A stretch of DNA of 64,000 bases. It comes from Burkholderiales bacterium (GTDB lineage Bacteria > Pseudomonadota > Gammaproteobacteria > Burkholderiales > Usitatibacteraceae). A program made the position numbers and the translations under genes. This document shows, one piece after another, positions 25,676 to 33,360 of this stretch. Where the stretch lies: contig JAHCAK010000015.1 of assembly GCA_019634955.1 (NCBI GenBank), positions 23,638 to 87,637 of the forward strand, given 5' to 3'. Every line of letters starts with the position of its first letter. Positions within the stretch are counted from its first letter, which is position 1. Below the pieces are notes generated by a model. It ran no database searches. It saw only the letters and a program-made list of their open reading frames with translations, and was not told the origin of the DNA.

Positions 25676-27118
25676 ATGAACGATTCCTTCTGCAGCAACT
25701 GCCGCCGGCTCGCGCTGGCGGCCGCGGCCGTGCTTCTGCCCGTCATCGCGGCCGCCCAGGCCGCGCCCATCCCGCTGGTCGGCGTGCCCGACTTCGCCCG
25801 GATCACGCGGACCTACGGCCCCGCCGTCGTCAACATCAGCGTGAGCGGGATGCGCACCGTCTCCGCGGGCAGCGACGACGAGGAGGACGGCGACGGCGCC
25901 GGCGCCGACCCGTCATCCGACGAGATGCGCAGCTTCCTGCGCCGCTTCCAGCAGCAGTTCGGCGGCAAGGGCGCCACGATGCAGGTGCCGGTGAGCGGGC
26001 TGGGCTCCGGCTTCATCGTGAGCGAGGAGGGGCTCATCCTCACGAGCGCGCACGTGGTGGCCCACGCGAGCGAGGTGATCGTGAAGCTCACGGACCGTCG
26101 CGAGTTCCGCGCCAGGGTGCTGGGCGCCGACCGCCGCACCGACGTCGCCGTGCTCAAGATCGACGCGGGACGCCTGCCGGTCGTGGCCATCGGCAACCCG
26201 GACGAACTGGCCGTCGGCGAGTGGGTGGTCGCCATCGGCTCGCCCTTCGGCTTCGACAACAGCGTCTCGGTCGGCGTGGTGAGCGCGAAGGGGCGCGCGC
26301 TGCAGGAAGGCAGCGCCGTCCCCTTCATCCAGACCGACGCTGCCGTGAACCCGGGCAACTCCGGCGGCCCCCTCTTCAATTCGCGCGGGGAAGTCGTCGG
26401 CATCAACTCGCAGATCTACAGCCGCTCGGGCGGCTACCAGGGCCTGAGCTTCGCGATCCCCATCGACCTCGCGCAGAGCGTGGCGAAGCAGATCGCGAGC
26501 ACGGGGCGCGTGTCGCACGGCCTGATGGGCGTGGCCGTGCAGGAACTGAACCAGGCGCTGGCGGACGCCTTCCGGCTTCCCAAGCCGGTGGGGGCGCTCG
26601 TCTACGACCTCCAGCCGGGCGGTGCCGGGGCCGCGGCGGGGCTGCGGCCCGGCGACGTGATCCTGCAGGTCGACAAGCGCCCGATCCTTTCCTCGGCGGA
26701 GCTCCCGGCGCTCGTGGCGATGGCCGCGCCCGGGCAGCGCATCGACCTCGACATCTGGCGCGACGGCGCGCGGCAGCGGATCACCGCCACGCTGGGCGAT
26801 TCGAGCAAGCCCGTGCGCGAGCCTGCGCCGGCCGCCCCGCCGAAGCCCGCGCCGGGCCAGCTCGGTCTCGTGCTGAGGGGCCTGGAGCCGAGCGAGCTGC
26901 GCCTGCTCGGGCTGGGGGCGGGGCTGGTGGTGGAGGGCGCGAGCGGCCCGGCGCTGGAGGCTGGCCTGCAGCCCGGCGACATCATCCTCGCGGTGAACGG
27001 CAAGCCGGTAGCCGAGGTCGAGCAGCTGCGCGCCGCGGTGGCCGGCGCCACGAAGCCGGTGGCGCTTCTCATCCAGCGCGAGGGGCAGCGCACCTTCGTG
27101 CCGGTCGCGGTGCCGTAG
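25676..27118 (+). CDS. HtrA/DegP-type periplasmic serine protease with two PDZ domains
   Basis: A 480-residue envelope quality-control protease. Signal peptide about 1-28. Catalytic triad H126 (TSAHVV), D156 (RTDVAVL) and S229 (NPGNSGGP). PDZ1 spans about 280-372 (AAAGLRPGDVILQVD) and PDZ2 about 393-478 (EAGLQPGDIILAVNGKP). Between the signal and protease strands is a very acidic loop (residues 66-83, DDEEDGDGAGAD...) in the position of the DegP LA loop. Overall it resembles betaproteobacterial MucD/DegQ-type proteases. ATG at 25676. Its position 31 bases after the LysR gene may be coincidental. The N-terminus carries two Cys (C6, C9) before the hydrophobic core, which is unusual for a signal peptide. 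Confidence 0.95.
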   Translation: MNDSFCSNCRRLALAAAAVLLPVIAAAQAAPIPLVGVPDFARITRTYGPAVVNISVSGMRTVSAGSDDEEDGDGAGADPSSDEMRSFLRRFQQQFGGKGATMQVPVSGLGSGFIVSEEGLILTSAHVVAHASEVIVKLTDRREFRARVLGADRRTDVAVLKIDAGRLPVVAIGNPDELAVGEWVVAIGSPFGFDNSVSVGVVSAKGRALQEGSAVPFIQTDAAVNPGNSGGPLFNSRGEVVGINSQIYSRSGGYQGLSFAIPIDLAQSVAKQIASTGRVSHGLMGVAVQELNQALADAFRLPKPVGALVYDLQPGGAGAAAGLRPGDVILQVDKRPILSSAELPALVAMAAPGQRIDLDIWRDGARQRITATLGDSSKPVREPAPAAPPKPAPGQLGLVLRGLEPSELRLLGLGAGLVVEGASGPALEAGLQPGDIILAVNGKPVAEVEQLRAAVAGATKPVALLIQREGQRTFVPVAVP

Positions 27119-27137
27119 GCGGGCGCGCGGGCCGCCG

Positions 27138-27497
27138 CTACCGCGCGGGCTTCACGATGGAGACGAGCGTCGTCTTCATCATCGCGCCCGTCTTCATGTC
27201 CATCCACGGCGACTGGATCGTCACGTCCACGCCGCCCTTGCGGAACATGGCGCTTTCCTTGCCGGCCTCGCCGATGGCCTTGAGGCCCTGCGCCTTGTAG
27301 AACGCCGCCACCTTGGCGATGGGGTCGGCCGTGGTGAAGCACGCGGCCTCGCCGCCGACCATCTCCTTCACGGCATTCGAGGTGGCGGCATCGTGCTTCG
27401 CGCCGGGATAGACGGTGACGCCCAGCTTCTCCTCGGCCTGGGCGGCACCGAGCGTGGCGAGGAGGGCGAGCGTGGCGACGAGGGACTTCACTTTCAA
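27138..27497 (-). CDS. Small exported protein of unknown function
   Basis: About 119 residues. A signal peptide (KVKSLVATLALLATLGAAQA) precedes a compact ~98-residue domain: EEKLGVTVYPGAKHDAATSN, a single Cys in GGEAACFTTADP, IAKVAAFYKAQGL and the C-terminal GAMMKTTLVSIVKPAR. The pattern 'VYPGA...F-TxDP-xKVxxFYKxQG' is recurrent in exported proteobacterial proteins of unknown role. The start is probably the TTG at 27495-27497, which has AAGGAAAA at the right distance; the GTG six bases downstream is the alternative. The frame remains open further upstream but leads into sequence without coding character. It converges on the protease gene, 19 bases apart. Confidence 0.75.
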   Translation of the reverse strand: MKVKSLVATLALLATLGAAQAEEKLGVTVYPGAKHDAATSNAVKEMVGGEAACFTTADPIAKVAAFYKAQGLKAIGEAGKESAMFRKGGVDVTIQSPWMDMKTGAMMKTTLVSIVKPAR

Positions 27498-27624
27498 GGC
27501 TTTTCCTTTCCGGATGCGGTTGTCGTGCGGCGCCGTGCGCGCCATTCGCGCACGCCGGCCGGCAGTATAGGAACGCCGGCCGCGCGGTTCATCCGGAAAT
27601 CGGCTTGACAAGCCCGCGGGCCGG

Positions 27625-28422
27625 TCACTTCTCCGCGGCGAGGTAGTCCTGGACCAGCCGCTCCCAGATGACCTCCAGCTCGTAGGCGCTCGCGCGCGCG
27701 AGGCCCTCGAGGTCCGGGAAGAGGCTCGCGTAGGTGACGTTCATGCGGTAGAGCGCCTCCATCGCCTGCGCGCGCACTTCGAACGGCAGCACGAACTTGA
27801 GCAGCAGCTCGTCGGCGTGCCGGTAGTGGCCGAGCACCTCGTCGAGGGGCCGGTCGATCACGCCGGGCACGACGAAGAGGCCGGACTGGGCCACGAGGCG
27901 CAGGTCCATCTGCGAGGGCTCGCCGAACCACACCACCGGGTGGTCGTTGCGCAGGAAGTACCGCTCGAAGTTCCCGGCCACGCGCGGGTCGATCGCGTCG
28001 CGGTCGAGCTGCGGGTGGGTGTCGGGCGCGAGCCCCCACAGCGCCGGCGTGTTGAGCGCGTACACGGCGGCGTCGCCCGTGGCGCTCTCCAGCGCGAAGA
28101 ACGCGGCCACGTGCGGCGACTTGGTGAAGTCGAGCAGCCGCGTGGGCGCGCCATGGTGCTGCATCAACGCGAGCGAGCGCAGGTCGTCGTCCAGTGCGGA
28201 GCTGTCCTGAAGGTGGTTGTGGGCCTTGCGGCGGAAGATGCGCAGCGCCCGCGATTCCCGCAGCGGCCAGAGCTTCCGGTCCGGGCAGTAGGTGTGCATC
28301 TTGCGGCCGAGGGAGGTGAGGAGCGGCCAGTGGGCCGACACCTCGCCGCGGAAGGCCCAGCCCGGGAGCGTGCCGAGGCGGTCCTCGAATTCCTTCCAGT
28401 CGCCGAGTCGGACGGTGCGCAT
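27625..28422 (-). CDS. FRG domain-containing protein
   Basis: A 265-residue soluble protein with an FRG domain, named for the conserved Phe-Arg-Gly seen here as F24-R25-G26 (GWAFRGEVSA). Family features continue with LLTSLGR, a Glu/Arg-rich helix (LRESRALRIFRRKAH), LMQHHGAPTRLLDFTKSPHVAAFFAL (the strongly conserved second motif) and a late QSGLFVVPG. The function is unknown; the domain occurs across bacteria, frequently in variable regions. The start at 28422 gives the domain at the usual distance from the N-terminus; the open frame continues upstream into the RluA-type gene without support. It sits 7 bases downstream of that gene and is likely co-transcribed. Confidence 0.88.
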   Translation of the reverse strand: MRTVRLGDWKEFEDRLGTLPGWAFRGEVSAHWPLLTSLGRKMHTYCPDRKLWPLRESRALRIFRRKAHNHLQDSSALDDDLRSLALMQHHGAPTRLLDFTKSPHVAAFFALESATGDAAVYALNTPALWGLAPDTHPQLDRDAIDPRVAGNFERYFLRNDHPVVWFGEPSQMDLRLVAQSGLFVVPGVIDRPLDEVLGHYRHADELLLKFVLPFEVRAQAMEALYRMNVTYASLFPDLEGLARASAYELEVIWERLVQDYLAAEK

Positions 28423-28429
28423 GCCGCGA

Positions 28430-29092
28430 TTATCCGCCCTCCCGGAACGGCGCGCCGCTCCGCCATGACAGACGCCGCCCGTCGGCCGGGTGGGCGAGCG
28501 CCAGCCGCTCCGCGTGCAGCAGCAGCCGCGTTGCCGCGCGGGCCAGCGGCTCCGGCGCGTAGAGCGCATCGCCCACGACCGGGTGGCCGATGGCCGCGAG
28601 GTGCACGCGGAGCTGGTGCGAACGGCCAGTGACGGGCTCGAGTTCGAGGAGCGTGCCGGCGCCCCAGGGGCCGGGCGCGTCCCCGATCGCCCGCCATCGC
28701 GTGAGGCTGGGCCGGCCGTGCGCCGCGTCCACCTTCTGCCGCGGCCGCGCGGGCCAGTCGGCGGCGAGCGGGAGGTCGATCACGCTCCAGCCATCGGCAT
28801 CCGGATCCCAGGGCCGCGGCACGCCCGCCACCACCGCGACATACCGCTTGCCGACTTCGCGCGAAGCGAAGGCGCGCGAGAGGGTGCGCTGCGCCTCGAT
28901 GCCGCGCGCGAACACCATGAGGCCCGAGGTTGCCATGTCCAGCCGGTGGACGACGAGCGCGTCTGGCCATTGCCGGCGCACGCGCGCATGCAGGCAGTCC
29001 TCGCCCGCCGGGCCGCGGCCGGCCACCGAGAGCAGGCCGGCGGGCTTGTCGGCGACGACCAGCCAGTCGTCGAGGTGCAGGGGGACGATCAT
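28430..29092 (-). CDS. rluA: RluA-family pseudouridine synthase
   Basis: A 220-residue pseudouridine synthase of the RluA family without an S4 domain, the size of E. coli RluA (219 residues; 23S rRNA U746 and tRNA U32). The catalytic motif is HRLDMATSGL with Asp52. Other blocks: DDWLVVADKPAGLLSVAGRG at the N-terminus, KRYVAVV, and the C-terminal LLELEPVTGRSHQLRVHLAAIGHPVVGDALYA, all canonical. RluA versus a paralogue such as RluC/TruC cannot be settled without alignment, but the short length and N-terminus favour RluA. It is followed after 7 bases by the FRG gene. Confidence 0.85.
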   Translation of the reverse strand: MIVPLHLDDWLVVADKPAGLLSVAGRGPAGEDCLHARVRRQWPDALVVHRLDMATSGLMVFARGIEAQRTLSRAFASREVGKRYVAVVAGVPRPWDPDADGWSVIDLPLAADWPARPRQKVDAAHGRPSLTRWRAIGDAPGPWGAGTLLELEPVTGRSHQLRVHLAAIGHPVVGDALYAPEPLARAATRLLLHAERLALAHPADGRRLSWRSGAPFREGG

Positions 29093-29108
29093 GCGGCCGT
29101 CGCGCCGC

Positions 29109-29417
29109 TCAGTCGACGTGGGAGTAGCGCGCCAGCGTGACCTTCCCGTCCCGTGCCTTTACCGTGCAGAGGTGGAGCGAAGGCGGAATGGCGCCGTAGA
29201 AAGAAACGGTGAGCTCGTCGTCCGAGAGGGTGACGAACTGCCTGTCGATCTCCGCCCGGGCCGCCTGCCCGGCCTCCAGGAACGCGGTGCCGGGCTTGAA
29301 CCGGTCGCAGAACGCCATCGCCTTGCCCGCGGCGCGGTTCTCCATGGCGACCACGACGGCGACGCCGCCGGCTGCCAGCACGACCAACCCCGCCATCCAT
29401 TTCGCCAAGCGTCGCAT
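29109..29417 (-). CDS. Small membrane-anchored protein of unknown function
   Basis: About 102 residues. A basic start (MRRLAKWMAG) leads into one hydrophobic segment (LVVLAAGGVAVVVAM), then a ~75-residue presumably periplasmic domain with two Cys (AFCDRFKPGT and SLHLCTVKARDG) that could form a disulfide. It has a short, strand-rich fold ending ARYSHVD. I do not recognise a family. ATG at 29415-29417 is preferred over the in-frame TTG at 29477, which would add a basic, non-signal extension. It lies 16 bases upstream of the RluA-type gene on the same strand and could share its transcript. Confidence 0.65.
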   Translation of the reverse strand: MRRLAKWMAGLVVLAAGGVAVVVAMENRAAGKAMAFCDRFKPGTAFLEAGQAARAEIDRQFVTLSDDELTVSFYGAIPPSLHLCTVKARDGKVTLARYSHVD

Positions 29418-29487
29418 GTGCCGATGGGCCCGATTGCCGCCTCCGGCGATTCTGGTCGCGCGGGTGCGGGCGGTCAACGGCGGGCGC

Positions 29488-29748
29488 TTACCCCCCGCTC
29501 AGCGCCTGGAAGATGATGACCTCGTCGGACTCCTTCACGGGCACGTCGAGGCGCCGCGCCTCGTCCTTGTTCACCCAGACGCGGATGTGGCGCCGGATGG
29601 CGTCCTGCTCGTCGACCATGCGGAAGCGGATGCCCGGGTAGCGCCGGTCGAGGTCCGCCATCACTTCGGCGAGCGTGGTACCCGCGGCCTCGACATCGCT
29701 GCGGCCGCCCGTGTAGGAGCGCAGTGGCGTGGGGATGAAGACCTTCAC
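29488..29748 (-). CDS. MoaD/ThiS-type ubiquitin-like small protein ending in Gly-Gly
   Basis: An 86-residue beta-grasp protein. VKVFIPTPLRSYTGGRSDVE, TTLAEVMADLDRRYPGIRFRMV, WVNKDEARRLD and ESDEVIIFQALSGG follow the MoaD/ThiS fold, and the protein ends in the diagnostic Gly-Gly needed for adenylation and thiocarboxylate or isopeptide formation. The start is a GTG at 29746-29748 that overlaps the stop of the upstream beta-propeller gene (GTGA), so the two are translationally coupled. No moaE, thiG, E1-like moeB or sulfurtransferase gene is nearby, so its activating enzyme and target are unknown. Confidence 0.88.
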   Translation of the reverse strand: MKVFIPTPLRSYTGGRSDVEAAGTTLAEVMADLDRRYPGIRFRMVDEQDAIRRHIRVWVNKDEARRLDVPVKESDEVIIFQALSGG

Positions 29749-30941
29749 CGCGGAAGCTCGACCGCCTCCACCGCGTAGATCTCCGGCAGGTGGCGCACGA
29801 TGCACGACCACTTCGCGCCCTCGTCGCGGCTCGCCCAGATCTCCCCGCCCGTCGTGCCGAAGTAGACGCCCACCGGATCGTGCGCGTCCGTGCTCATGGC
29901 CTGCCGCTTCACCGTGAACCAGCCCTGGCTCTTCGGCAGCCCGGCGTCTTGCCGCTTCCAGGTGCGGCCGCCGTTGCGCGTGGCGTAGGCCGCGGGCTTG
30001 CCGCCCGGGCTCGTGCGCGGCCACACCGTGCTGCCGTCCATCGGGAACACCCACGCCGTGCCGGCGTCGCGCGGGTGCAGCACCACGGGGAAGCCCACGT
30101 CGCCCACGGACTTCGGCAGGTTGTCGCCGATGCGCTGCCACACCGTGCCCGGGCGATCCAGCCGGTAGAGGCCGCAGTGCGTCTGCTGGTAGAGCACGTC
30201 GGGTGCCGCGGGGTGCTGGCGCAGGCAGTGGGAATCGTGCCCGTACTCGGGGTACTTCTCGGGCAGGAAGTCCGCGAGCATCCCCTGGTTGAGCGGCCGC
30301 CAGCTCGCGCCTGCGTCGAGGCTCTCGAACACGCCGCCGCTCGACATGCCGAGGTAGAGGTGGCGCGGGTCGCGCGGGTCCACGTTGATCGAGTGCAGCA
30401 TCGGGCCGCTGGGCGTGCCGTCCTGCTCGCCGCCCGTCCACTTCTCGTACATGGGGTGGTCGTTGAAGCCGGCGACGGAAGTCCAGGTCACGCCGTCGTC
30501 GGTCGAGCGGAAGAGCCCCTGGGGCGAGGTGCCCACGTACCAGGTCCCGGGCTCGCTCGCGTGCCCCGGCGTGATCCAGAAGTTGTGGTGCACGGCGCGC
30601 GCCCGCTGCCCCTCGCGGGCCTTCGGGAAGGCGGGGGGCTTCGCGGCCTCCTTCCACGACCGGCCCAGGTCGGTCGAGCGGAACATCGTGGGCCCGAGGT
30701 GCCCCGTGCTCGCCGCGGCGAGCATCGTGCGCCCGCCCTTCGGGCCCGGCCGCGGGTCGAGGACGAGGTGGTGGACGATGTGGCCGAAGAACATCGGCCC
30801 GGCCACGCGCCAGGCGCGCCGCGCCTTGTCGGAGCGATAGATGAACGCCCCCTTGCGCGTCGCGACGAGCAGCGCGACCGTGCCGGTGGCGGACTTGGCG
30901 GGCTTGGCGGAACGGGATTGCGGTTTGCGGGCGGCGTTCAT
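29745..30941 (-). CDS. BNR/sialidase-like beta-propeller protein
   Basis: A 398-residue protein built of BNR/Asp-box-type repeats, usually annotated exo-alpha-sialidase or WD40/YVTN/BNR-like. Recognisable blades: LVATRKGAFIYRSD, TMFRSTDLGRSWKEA, GLFRSTDDGVTWTSV, GVFESLDAGASWRPL, AYATRNGGRTWKRQ and EIWASRDEGAKWSC, each with the S/T-x-D-x-G-x-x-W Asp box. It lacks a signal peptide and the catalytic Arg triad of true sialidases is not evident, so enzyme activity is doubtful. ATG at 30941 is preceded by GGAGGAA. The stop overlaps the MoaD-like gene, a pairing that recurs in many bacteria to my knowledge but has no established function. Confidence 0.88.
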   Translation of the reverse strand: MNAARKPQSRSAKPAKSATGTVALLVATRKGAFIYRSDKARRAWRVAGPMFFGHIVHHLVLDPRPGPKGGRTMLAAASTGHLGPTMFRSTDLGRSWKEAAKPPAFPKAREGQRARAVHHNFWITPGHASEPGTWYVGTSPQGLFRSTDDGVTWTSVAGFNDHPMYEKWTGGEQDGTPSGPMLHSINVDPRDPRHLYLGMSSGGVFESLDAGASWRPLNQGMLADFLPEKYPEYGHDSHCLRQHPAAPDVLYQQTHCGLYRLDRPGTVWQRIGDNLPKSVGDVGFPVVLHPRDAGTAWVFPMDGSTVWPRTSPGGKPAAYATRNGGRTWKRQDAGLPKSQGWFTVKRQAMSTDAHDPVGVYFGTTGGEIWASRDEGAKWSCIVRHLPEIYAVEAVELPR

Positions 30942-31056
30942 CGGGTTCCTCCCGGGGCGGATCGGGAAGCGATGTTACACCGACCGTTACGCGGCTGTTG
31001 TCCACAACCCCGGCAGCCCGTTCCGCGGTCCGCGGCGCGGGCGATAACCTCGGCGC

Positions 31057-31347
31057 ATGAGAGTCCGGGTGAAGGCCATGCGCCGGCAGGGACGGCGCGT
31101 CTCGGAGTACGGCACGCTCGCGGGCGAGCGCTCCGCGGGCGAGCTCACGCTGCAGACGGTGGTGGGCGGCCGCGGCGCCTACGCGGTCGCGACCCTCAAG
31201 GGCGGCTCGGCCCCGAAGGACCCGGACCTGCTCCCGCCCCTTTACGAGCCTGTGCTCGTCGCCGTCGGCGGCACCGGGTTCCTGCTGCGCGGGTTCGAGT
31301 CGGCCGGGGACGCGAGCTACGTGCAGGAGTGGCACTGCGAAGTGTGA
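31057..31347 (+). CDS. Hypothetical protein, 96 residues
   Basis: A 96-residue protein that I do not recognise. It starts MRVRVKAMRRQGRRVSEYGTL (strongly basic) and continues with hydrophobic strands TLQTVVGGRGAYAVATLKGG and PVLVAVGGTGFLLRGFE, ending VQEWHCEV. There is no signal or membrane segment. The arrangement of alternating strands suggests a small beta-barrel or sandwich. ATG at 31057 is the first in-frame start. It is convergent with kup (7 bases apart) and divergent from the beta-propeller gene across 115 bases. Confidence 0.6.
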   Translation: MRVRVKAMRRQGRRVSEYGTLAGERSAGELTLQTVVGGRGAYAVATLKGGSAPKDPDLLPPLYEPVLVAVGGTGFLLRGFESAGDASYVQEWHCEV

Positions 31348-31354
31348 GGCCGTC

Positions 31355-33244
31355 TCAAAGCTGCACGCGCGTCCCCAGCTCCACCACGCGGTTCGTGGGA
31401 ATGCCGAAGTAGTCGGTCGCGTTGCCGGCGTTGCGCGCCATCGCGGCGAAGGCGCGGTTGCGCCAGCGCTCCAGCAGCTTCCGGCCTTCCGCAACGGGCA
31501 GGATCTTCTCCCGCGAGAGGAAGTACGATACCTCGCCCGGATCGACCTCGAGCCCCTGCGGCCCGCACAGCTCGAGGGCGGCGGCCACGTCGGCGCGGTT
31601 CATGAAGCCGTAGCGCACCTCCACGCGCCAGCAATCGTGGCCCAGCGGCTCGCAGCGCACGCGGTCGCCGAAGGCGATCCACGGCACGTCGTGGAAGCCG
31701 ACGGTGAGGAAGATGTTGCGCGCGTGCAGCGCGCGGTAGTGCTTGAGGCTGTGCAGCAGCGCGTGCGGTGTGGCGTCCGGCGTGGCGGTGAGGAACACCG
31801 CGGTGCCGGGCACCCGCTGCGGTGGCGCGAGGAAGAGCGATTCCAGGAAGGGCTCGAGAGGCACGGAGGAGGCCTGCAACGTGCGCAGCAGCGCGGTGCG
31901 GCCGCGGCGCCAGGTGATCATGAGGCCGAAGACGCCCGCGCCGAGAAGCAGCGGGAACCACCCGCCCTCCAGCACCTTGTGCATGGCCGCCGCGAAAAAC
32001 GTCGCGTCGATCGCCGCGAAGAGGCCGGTGGCGAGCGCGCACAGCCACAACGGGTAGCCCCACTTGTAGCGGATCACGAAGAAGGTGAGGAAGGTCGTGA
32101 CCAGCATCGTGCCCATGACCGCGACGCCGTAGGCCGAGGCGAGGCGGGTGGAGGAGCCGAAGCCCACGACCGCGGCCACCACCGCGGCGAGCAGGATCCA
32201 GTTCACCGCCGGCATGTAGACCTGCCCCATCGTCCTGGAGGACGTGTGCAGGATCTGCGCGCGCGGCAGGAACCCCAGCTGGATCGCCTGCCGCGTCATC
32301 GAGTAGGCGCCCGAGATCGTGGCCTGCGAGGCTATCACCGTGGCCGCCGTGGCGAGCGCCACCATCGGGTAGAGGGCCCACGAGGGAAAAGCGAGGTAGA
32401 ACGGGTTCTCCACCGCTTTCGGGTTGGCGAGCAGCAACGCCCCCTGCCCGAAGTAGTTGAGCACCAGCGCTGGCGCGACGAGCCCGAACCAGGCCACGCG
32501 GATCGCGCGACTGCCGAAGTGGCCCATGTCCGCGTAGAGCGCCTCCGCGCCCGTCACGGCGAGCAGCACCGAGCCCAGCACGAGGAACGAGGCGAGCCCG
32601 TGCGCGGTGAGGAAGTGCAGGGCGTGCGCCGGGTCGAGGGCGCGGAGGACGGCCGGGTTTCCGGCGATGTTCCACACGCCCGCCGCCGCGAGCGCCAGGA
32701 ACCACGCCGCGCACACCGGGCCAAAGAGCGCGCCCACGAGCCCCGTGCCGTGCTTCTGGATGAGGAACAGCGCGACGATGATGCCCACCGAGATGGGCAC
32801 GATCCAGGGCTTGAAGGCCTCGGTGCCGACCTCCAGGCCCTCGACGGCGGAGAGCACCGAGATCGCCGGCGTGAGCACCGCATCGCCGTAGAAGAGGGCG
32901 GCACCGAAGACGCCGGTGACGAGAAGCGCCGCGCGCAGCCGCTTCCTGCCCTCGACGGCCTCGGAGGCGAGCGCCAGCAGCGCCATGATCCCGCCCTCGC
33001 CGCGGTTGCTCGCGCGCAGCACGAGCGTCACGTACTTGAGGGACACGACCAGCATCAGCGCCCAGAAGATGCAGGACAGGCCGCCGAGGATGTTGGCTTC
33101 CACGAGCGGGATGCCGTGCGCGGGGTTGAAGGTCTCCTTCACGGCGTAGAGGGGGCTCGTGCCGATGTCGCCGTAGACGACGCCCAGCGCGAGGAGCGCG
33201 AGCGCCGCGGTCGACTGCGGCTTGCCGGTTCCTGATTCGTTCAT
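31355..33244 (-). CDS. kup: Kup-type low-affinity potassium uptake protein
   Basis: A 629-residue K+/H+ symporter of the KUP/HAK/KT family, the usual bacterial length (~622). The N-terminal signature GVVYGDIGTSPLYAVKE (about 21-37) carries the residues known to line the K+ path. About 12 membrane helices occupy residues 15-440, followed by a ~190-residue cytoplasmic domain with FLTATPDATPHALLHSLKHY and NIFLTVGFHDVPW. It is divergent from a KdpD-like sensor kinase and KdpE, a setting that suggests regulation in response to K+ or osmotic state without a Kdp ATPase nearby. Confidence 0.95.
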   Translation of the reverse strand: MNESGTGKPQSTAALALLALGVVYGDIGTSPLYAVKETFNPAHGIPLVEANILGGLSCIFWALMLVVSLKYVTLVLRASNRGEGGIMALLALASEAVEGRKRLRAALLVTGVFGAALFYGDAVLTPAISVLSAVEGLEVGTEAFKPWIVPISVGIIVALFLIQKHGTGLVGALFGPVCAAWFLALAAAGVWNIAGNPAVLRALDPAHALHFLTAHGLASFLVLGSVLLAVTGAEALYADMGHFGSRAIRVAWFGLVAPALVLNYFGQGALLLANPKAVENPFYLAFPSWALYPMVALATAATVIASQATISGAYSMTRQAIQLGFLPRAQILHTSSRTMGQVYMPAVNWILLAAVVAAVVGFGSSTRLASAYGVAVMGTMLVTTFLTFFVIRYKWGYPLWLCALATGLFAAIDATFFAAAMHKVLEGGWFPLLLGAGVFGLMITWRRGRTALLRTLQASSVPLEPFLESLFLAPPQRVPGTAVFLTATPDATPHALLHSLKHYRALHARNIFLTVGFHDVPWIAFGDRVRCEPLGHDCWRVEVRYGFMNRADVAAALELCGPQGLEVDPGEVSYFLSREKILPVAEGRKLLERWRNRAFAAMARNAGNATDYFGIPTNRVVELGTRVQL

Positions 33245-33360
33245 TAGGGGGCCTCGCGGATCGAAAGTGCCCGCAGTCTAGGGTGGCCGCGACCCCCGGC
33301 CGCGCCGCGCCGGCCCCTTTTTGATGGCATCTTTACGGGGCAGTGGCTAGAGTCGTCGCC

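Noticed and set aside
27625..28422. FRG gene as part of a defence island
   Set aside because: Neighbours are an RluA-type synthase, a small exported protein and HtrA; no restriction, toxin-antitoxin or phage-defence genes are present.
29745..30941. True secreted sialidase
   Set aside because: Asp boxes are present, but there is no signal peptide and the catalytic Arg triad and nucleophilic Tyr/Glu cannot be identified; the repeats alone indicate only a propeller fold.
31637..33235. Long open frame antisense to kup
   Set aside because: The product is low-complexity (Arg, His, Glu rich) and mirrors the codon bias of kup, which has clear family motifs on the other strand.
33343..33360. Upstream GTG start for the KdpD-like kinase
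   Set aside because: It adds six residues with no family support and has no ribosome site; the ATG at 33361 gives the usual start of the membrane region.
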